Shown: piece by piece, positions 61,444-64,000 of the stretch
How the letters are laid out: each line of letters starts with the position of its first letter
Position numbering within the stretch: the first letter of the stretch is position 1
Assembly: GCF_002813375.1 (NCBI RefSeq)
Contig: NZ_PHUJ01000003.1
Span: forward strand, 3,720,001-3,784,000
Direction: 5' to 3'
DNA from: Pseudonocardia alni
GTDB taxonomy: Bacteria; Actinomycetota; Actinomycetes; Mycobacteriales; Pseudonocardiaceae
DNA length: 64,000 nucleotides
Notes under the pieces: generated by a model
What the model saw: only the letters and a program-made list of their open reading frames with translations
What the model was told of the DNA's origin: nothing
The model's database searches: none
Translations under genes and position numbers: made by a program

Positions 61444-61786
61444 GCCGACGATGATCGTTCGTCGGGCTGGGGTGGGCACTGCGAGAACGGACATCGGGGC
61501 AGGTTCCACCGGTTCGTGTGGCGGCCACGCCCGGTCCCCGTACCTCCCCGCAGGCGGCCCCGCGGCCCGCACGTGCCCGCGACGCCGCCCGGCCCGCCCG
61601 GGAACCGCTCTGCGACAGCGGATCCGGTCGTTCGGTGGGGGCGCCGCGGTGAGCGACACCCGACACGGTGATGGTGTCGCGACGACGAGATGCCCGGTTG
61701 CGGACGGTAAGATGGCGTCCGGTTCGCCACGACCGGCCGGGGGTAACCGGTGGCGGGCCGGGCCCGGGGTGTCCGGGGTCGGTCAG
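61444..61786. other. Gap between the SOD-like gene and tRNA-Lys
   Basis: 343 bases with no convincing gene. It must hold the promoter of the SOD-like gene and that of the tRNA. TAAGAT at 61708-61713 is a good -10 box for the tRNA, about 70 bases before its 5' end; no matching -35 is obvious. Confidence 0.35.
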
Positions 61787-61859
61787 GGGCCTCTAGCTCA
61801 ATCGGCAGAGCAGCGGACTTTTAATCCGCGGGTTCGGGGTTCGATCCCCCGGGGGCCCA
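61787..61859 (+). tRNA. tRNA-Lys (anticodon UUU)
   Basis: 73 bases fold as a complete cloverleaf: acceptor GGGCCTC with GGGGCCC, D-stem GCTC/GAGC, anticodon stem GCGGA/TCCGC with loop CTTTTAA (anticodon TTT), T-arm CGGGG-TTCGATC-CCCCG, discriminator A. CCA is not encoded. Its 3' half is a typical integrase target and the sequence beyond it contains integrase remains, so the tRNA has probably served as an attB site while staying intact. Confidence 0.97.
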
Positions 61860-62064
61860 CACAATCCGCAGGTGAGAGCGATGCGTCCGGCTCGCCTTCA
61901 AGATCAGAGTACGCTTTTGGGACAGTTTTCGTGTCCTCGGTGAACATGTCCTCCAGGAGGTCGGCGGTCTGACGGTCGGTGAGCCGCCGCCCGAGATGGC
62001 GGTCCTGGGTCATGCTGATCTTCGCGTGACCGAGCTGGTCGCTGATCTTCCGGACAGGACGTGC
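61798..62064 (-). pseudogene. C-terminal fragment of a tyrosine-recombinase integrase
   Basis: Read leftward from about 62064 the frame gives RPVRKISDQLGHAKISMTQD, then HLGRRLTDRQTADLLEDMF and DTKTVPKAY. This is the end of an actinobacterial phage/AICE integrase: the LGHAxISMTQDxxxGRR segment carries the box around the last catalytic residues, with His where the catalytic Tyr region YxGR would be (RHLGRR). The N-terminal 300 residues are missing. The frame runs on through the tRNA antisense strand to a stop at 61798. A truncated, dead gene next to its own target site. Confidence 0.75.
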
Positions 62065-62124
62065 GAGTCGTCAAGGCGCCGCCTGCGGCGGCGCAGGCCG
62101 GCCACGCCGGCCACGCCGCTTCGC

Positions 62125-62247
62125 TCACCACACCTCCCGCCCGTTCGCGGCGTCGGGGCAGGCTGTCCGGCCCTGCTCCGTGATGGCCCCCTGAACGATC
62201 CCGGCGGCCCGGTCGTTGACGTGGCACATCTCGACGCGGTTGCTCAT
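62125..62247 (-). CDS. 40-residue coding-like frame in the element scar
   Basis: From an ATG at 62247 to TGA at 62125, with strong G/C bias at third positions as in real genes here: it starts MSNRVEMCHVNDRAAGIVQG and ends in GRTACPDAANGREVW. The same frame stays open upstream (TQQGDASG) without a ribosome site, so it could be the tail of a longer broken gene. No family recognised. Lies beside the integrase fragment, so probably part of the lost element. Confidence 0.35.
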   Translation of the reverse strand: MSNRVEMCHVNDRAAGIVQGAITEQGRTACPDAANGREVW

Positions 62248-62299
62248 CCCCGAGGCGTCGCCTTGTTGAGTCCGTCGTCCGGGGCCTTGCCTCGGCGGC

Positions 62300-62485
62300 G
62301 ACGTCGTGTCGACCCCGACAACGACGAGGCGCCGTACAGACGCCCTGGAGCCGGTCGGCCGGGTGGTCGAGGACGTCCGAGAGTGGATGGCGAACCCTCA
62401 GGGGCAGCGGGGAGCGCGCCCGCTCGGCGACTGCGATCAGGGCGTCGGGATCACCGCAGAGACGGACTGCGGAAGAGGGGCTTGA
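62300..62485 (+). pseudogene. Coding-like gene remnant in the element scar
   Basis: A plus-strand frame ending at a TGA at 62483-62485 reads TDALEPVGRVVEDVREWM, then GARPLGDCDQGVGITAETDC. Third positions are mostly G or C only in this frame from about 62350 on. No start with a ribosome site is seen and I recognise no family. Best described as the end of a decayed mobile-element gene. Confidence 0.3.
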
Positions 62486-62629
62486 CGCGAGCGGGAGCGA
62501 TACCTACCTTCTCACTCGAACTTGGACGGCCTGAACGCCAGAGGGACGGCGAAGGATCGAGACGAGCGGGAGGGTGATCATCAGAGAAGCCTCCGGACAT
62601 CTGGATCAGTAGAATCTGTCTCCGTAAAT

Positions 62630-62659
62630 GCGGGGCCCAGCCATCAGGCTGGGCCCCGC
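62630..62659 (+). terminator. Perfect 13-bp hairpin terminator in the element scar
   Basis: GCGGGGCCCAGCC (62630-62642) pairs perfectly with GGCTGGGCCCCGC (62647-62659) around ATCA and is followed by TTC. It lies in AT-richer sequence (AGAATCTGTCTCCGTAAAT) unlike the flanks. Confidence 0.75.
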
Positions 62660-62689
62660 TTCACGTCATGGGACTTGATCGGGCCTGAC

Positions 62690-62850
62690 CCTTCTGCGCT
62701 GCGCTTGAAGGACCGGACCACGCCTGCCCGCGTTGTCCCGGCCCGGGTGAGGTCGCTGCCGGGGGGGTATCCGACTGCGGAGCAGGTCCGGACCCTGACC
62801 GACATGACTGCCGAGGCTCGCGAACGCGTGATTCCGCCGGTCAGGCTCCC
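62690..62850 (+). pseudogene. Possible fragment of an integrase core domain, opposite strand
   Basis: The plus-strand frame reads VPARVRSLPGGYPTAEQVRT and on through LTDMTAEARERVIPPVRL. Tyrosine recombinases of actinobacteria have a similar segment (a proline, TxEQVxALxD, then a helix) just before the catalytic GLRxGEL box, which is missing here. The match is short, so this is tentative. It would be in opposite orientation to the fragment at 61798-62064. Confidence 0.3.
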
Positions 62851-64000
62851 GGGCCGCTCCCGACCGCCGTGTCCGCCGGGTCCCCGGCGCGCACACCGTC
62901 GTAGACGTCCCGGTCGATCTCCCCGTCGGGGTGTGCGACGAGCATCGCCACCAGGGTGTCGGCGTTGACGTTGAGGAACGTCCGCAGGATCCCGGTGAAC
63001 CAGTCGACGGCGATGAGCAGCCCGGCGGCCGCCGGCGGCAGCCCGAGGGTGGTGGCGAGGAACAGGGCCACGACGGGGAACCCGCCCGGCACGGTGATGG
63101 TGCCCATGTTGAGCAGGATCGCGAGAACCATCCCGAACACGATCTGCCCGGCCGACAGGTCGACGCCGCCGGCCTGGGCGAGGAACAGCACGACGATCGT
63201 GTAGTTGAGGACGGCGCCGTAGGACCCCATGGTCAGCCCCACCGACAGCGTGAAGTTGGCGACCCGCGGGCTCACGCCGACCTTCTCGATCGTGGTGCGC
63301 AGGACGGTGGGGTAGGTGACGGCCGAGCTCGTCGTCGTGACCGCGACGGCGGTCTGCTCCGCGAGCGTGCGGGGCAGGCGCGCGGGGTTGAGCCGGGTGC
63401 GTGCGGCGACGATCGCCACGAACAGCACGGTGAGCACGACGACGCCCAGCAGGTTGGTGCCGAGGTAGGCCAGCGCCGACCCGACCACGGCGAAGCCGAT
63501 CCGGCCGGACAGGTCGGCGAGCAGTGCGAAGACCCCGATCGGTGCGACGTACATGACCAGCCGGATGAGGGTGAGCAGGACCTGCTGCAGCTGCCCGACG
63601 ACGTCGAGGACGAGTGCGTTGCCCGTCGCGTGGACGTGCCGGTTGAGGGCGACGCCGAACAGCAGCGAGAACAGGATGATCGGGACCATCGCCGCCTCGG
63701 CCATCGACTCGACGACGTTGGTGGTGAAGAAGCCCAGGACCGTGTCCTGCCAGCTCTCCGGGACCGCCGCGGGCGGCGGCGCGGCGTCCGGCGCGGCCGT
63801 CGCGACCATTCCGGCGCCCGGACGGAACAGCAGTCCGAGCACCGCCGCGACCACCGCGGCCACGACCGACAGACCGATCATCCAGGCGAAGGTCCGTAGT
63901 GCGAGCCGGCCGGTGCCGGACCCGGTCATCGACCCGCAGGCCGCGATCACCGAGGTCATGACCAGCGGCACGATCGCCATCTGGACGAGCCGGATGAAGG
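62841..64000 (-). CDS. Dicarboxylate/amino acid:cation symporter (DAACS family), N-terminus beyond the window
   Basis: At least 386 residues; the frame is still open at 64000 (FIRLVQMAIVPLVMTSVIAA runs across 63980), so the first helices lie outside. DAACS (DctA/GltP-like) marks are the VAVTTTSSAVTYPTVLRTTIEKVGV segment (the serine-rich re-entrant loop, here TTTSSA), NFTLSVGLTMGSYGAVLNY (TMN-type motif worn to TMG) and the second loop VPGGFPVVALFLATTLGLP, then DWFTGILRTFLNVNADTLVAMLV. It imports C4-dicarboxylates or acidic amino acids with protons or sodium. It borders the element scar. Confidence 0.88.
   Translation of the reverse strand, partial: FIRLVQMAIVPLVMTSVIAACGSMTGSGTGRLALRTFAWMIGLSVVAAVVAAVLGLLFRPGAGMVATAAPDAAPPPAAVPESWQDTVLGFFTTNVVESMAEAAMVPIILFSLLFGVALNRHVHATGNALVLDVVGQLQQVLLTLIRLVMYVAPIGVFALLADLSGRIGFAVVGSALAYLGTNLLGVVVLTVLFVAIVAARTRLNPARLPRTLAEQTAVAVTTTSSAVTYPTVLRTTIEKVGVSPRVANFTLSVGLTMGSYGAVLNYTIVVLFLAQAGGVDLSAGQIVFGMVLAILLNMGTITVPGGFPVVALFLATTLGLPPAAAGLLIAVDWFTGILRTFLNVNADTLVAMLVAHPDGEIDRDVYDGVRAGDPADTAVGSGPGA

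Noticed and set aside
61798..61870. Peptide ending GPRGIEPRTRGLKVRC as a real protein end
   Set aside because: It is the antisense translation of the tRNA gene, a well-known annotation artefact; only the integrase-like part further upstream is meaningful.
62660..62850. Right attachment site matching the tRNA-Lys 3' end
   Set aside because: No stretch repeats the T-arm and acceptor sequence; the GGGCCC runs belong to a terminator hairpin.

Overview
The window is chromosomal DNA from a high-GC actinobacterium, most likely Pseudonocardiales (Pseudonocardia-like). The signs are very strong G/C bias at third codon positions, many GTG and some TTG starts, mycothiol synthase (mshD), an Ssd/CpaE-like septum gene, an actinobacterial holin-X-type membrane protein, DUF3073, and gene order that from memory matches blocks of the Mycobacterium tuberculosis chromosome. 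All family assignments were made by reading motifs; no search was run.

Layout. 1-8.6 kb: partial ssd, a HAD-IB hydrolase, a 1-kb gene-free stretch with several repeat types, a Fic-fold protein with a destroyed active site, acetyl-CoA synthetase (acs), arfB, a holin-X-like membrane protein and an epoxide-hydrolase-like enzyme. 8.6-19.3 kb: purD, a tiny secreted protein behind an RNA hairpin that covers its ribosome binding site, an aminotransferase, an unusual ATPase/YhgE-Pip membrane pair, threonine aldolase, a TetR regulator, purB and purC. 19.6-26.1 kb: a compact, translationally coupled sugar-alcohol operon (SorC regulator, zinc dehydrogenase, polyol permease, dihydroxyacetone-kinase-like kinase, RpiB-like isomerase, SDR dehydrogenase) that most resembles erythritol/threitol use and sits between purC and purS. 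26.2-35.7 kb: DUF2334, VOC, metallo-beta-lactamase-fold and epimerase genes, then purS-purQ-purL, a sterol-carrier-like gene, purF and purM.

35.7-48.2 kb: a Nudix regulator-like protein, DUF3073, a Fur-ygfZ overlap pair, a DivIVA-domain protein, a large disordered membrane protein, pxpBC with a nitrobindin-like gene and an unlisted 56-residue membrane peptide, and a sulfur operon (DUF4395, thiosulfate sulfurtransferase, DUF1416) preceded by a cysteine-rich leaderless leader peptide whose 3' end can pair with the next ribosome binding site. 48.4-56.1 kb: GlnR-like regulator, mshD, pstSCAB behind a PHO box, and two phoU genes flanking a dodecin gene. 56.2-61.4 kb: LytR-CpsA-Psr protein, GGDEF protein, tRNA-dihydrouridine synthase, and a Cu/Zn-SOD-like lipoprotein. 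61.8-62.85 kb: tRNA-Lys(UUU) followed by the eroded remains of an integrative element. The window ends inside a dicarboxylate/cation symporter gene.

How the genes work together: eight purine genes (purD, B, C, S, Q, L, F, M) lie within 27 kb and cover most of the route to IMP and AMP; the sulfur, phosphate and tetritol blocks are each self-contained with recognisable control elements. A recurring feature is the leaderless GTG/ATG start 6-8 bases behind a TANNNT box, seen at nine genes.
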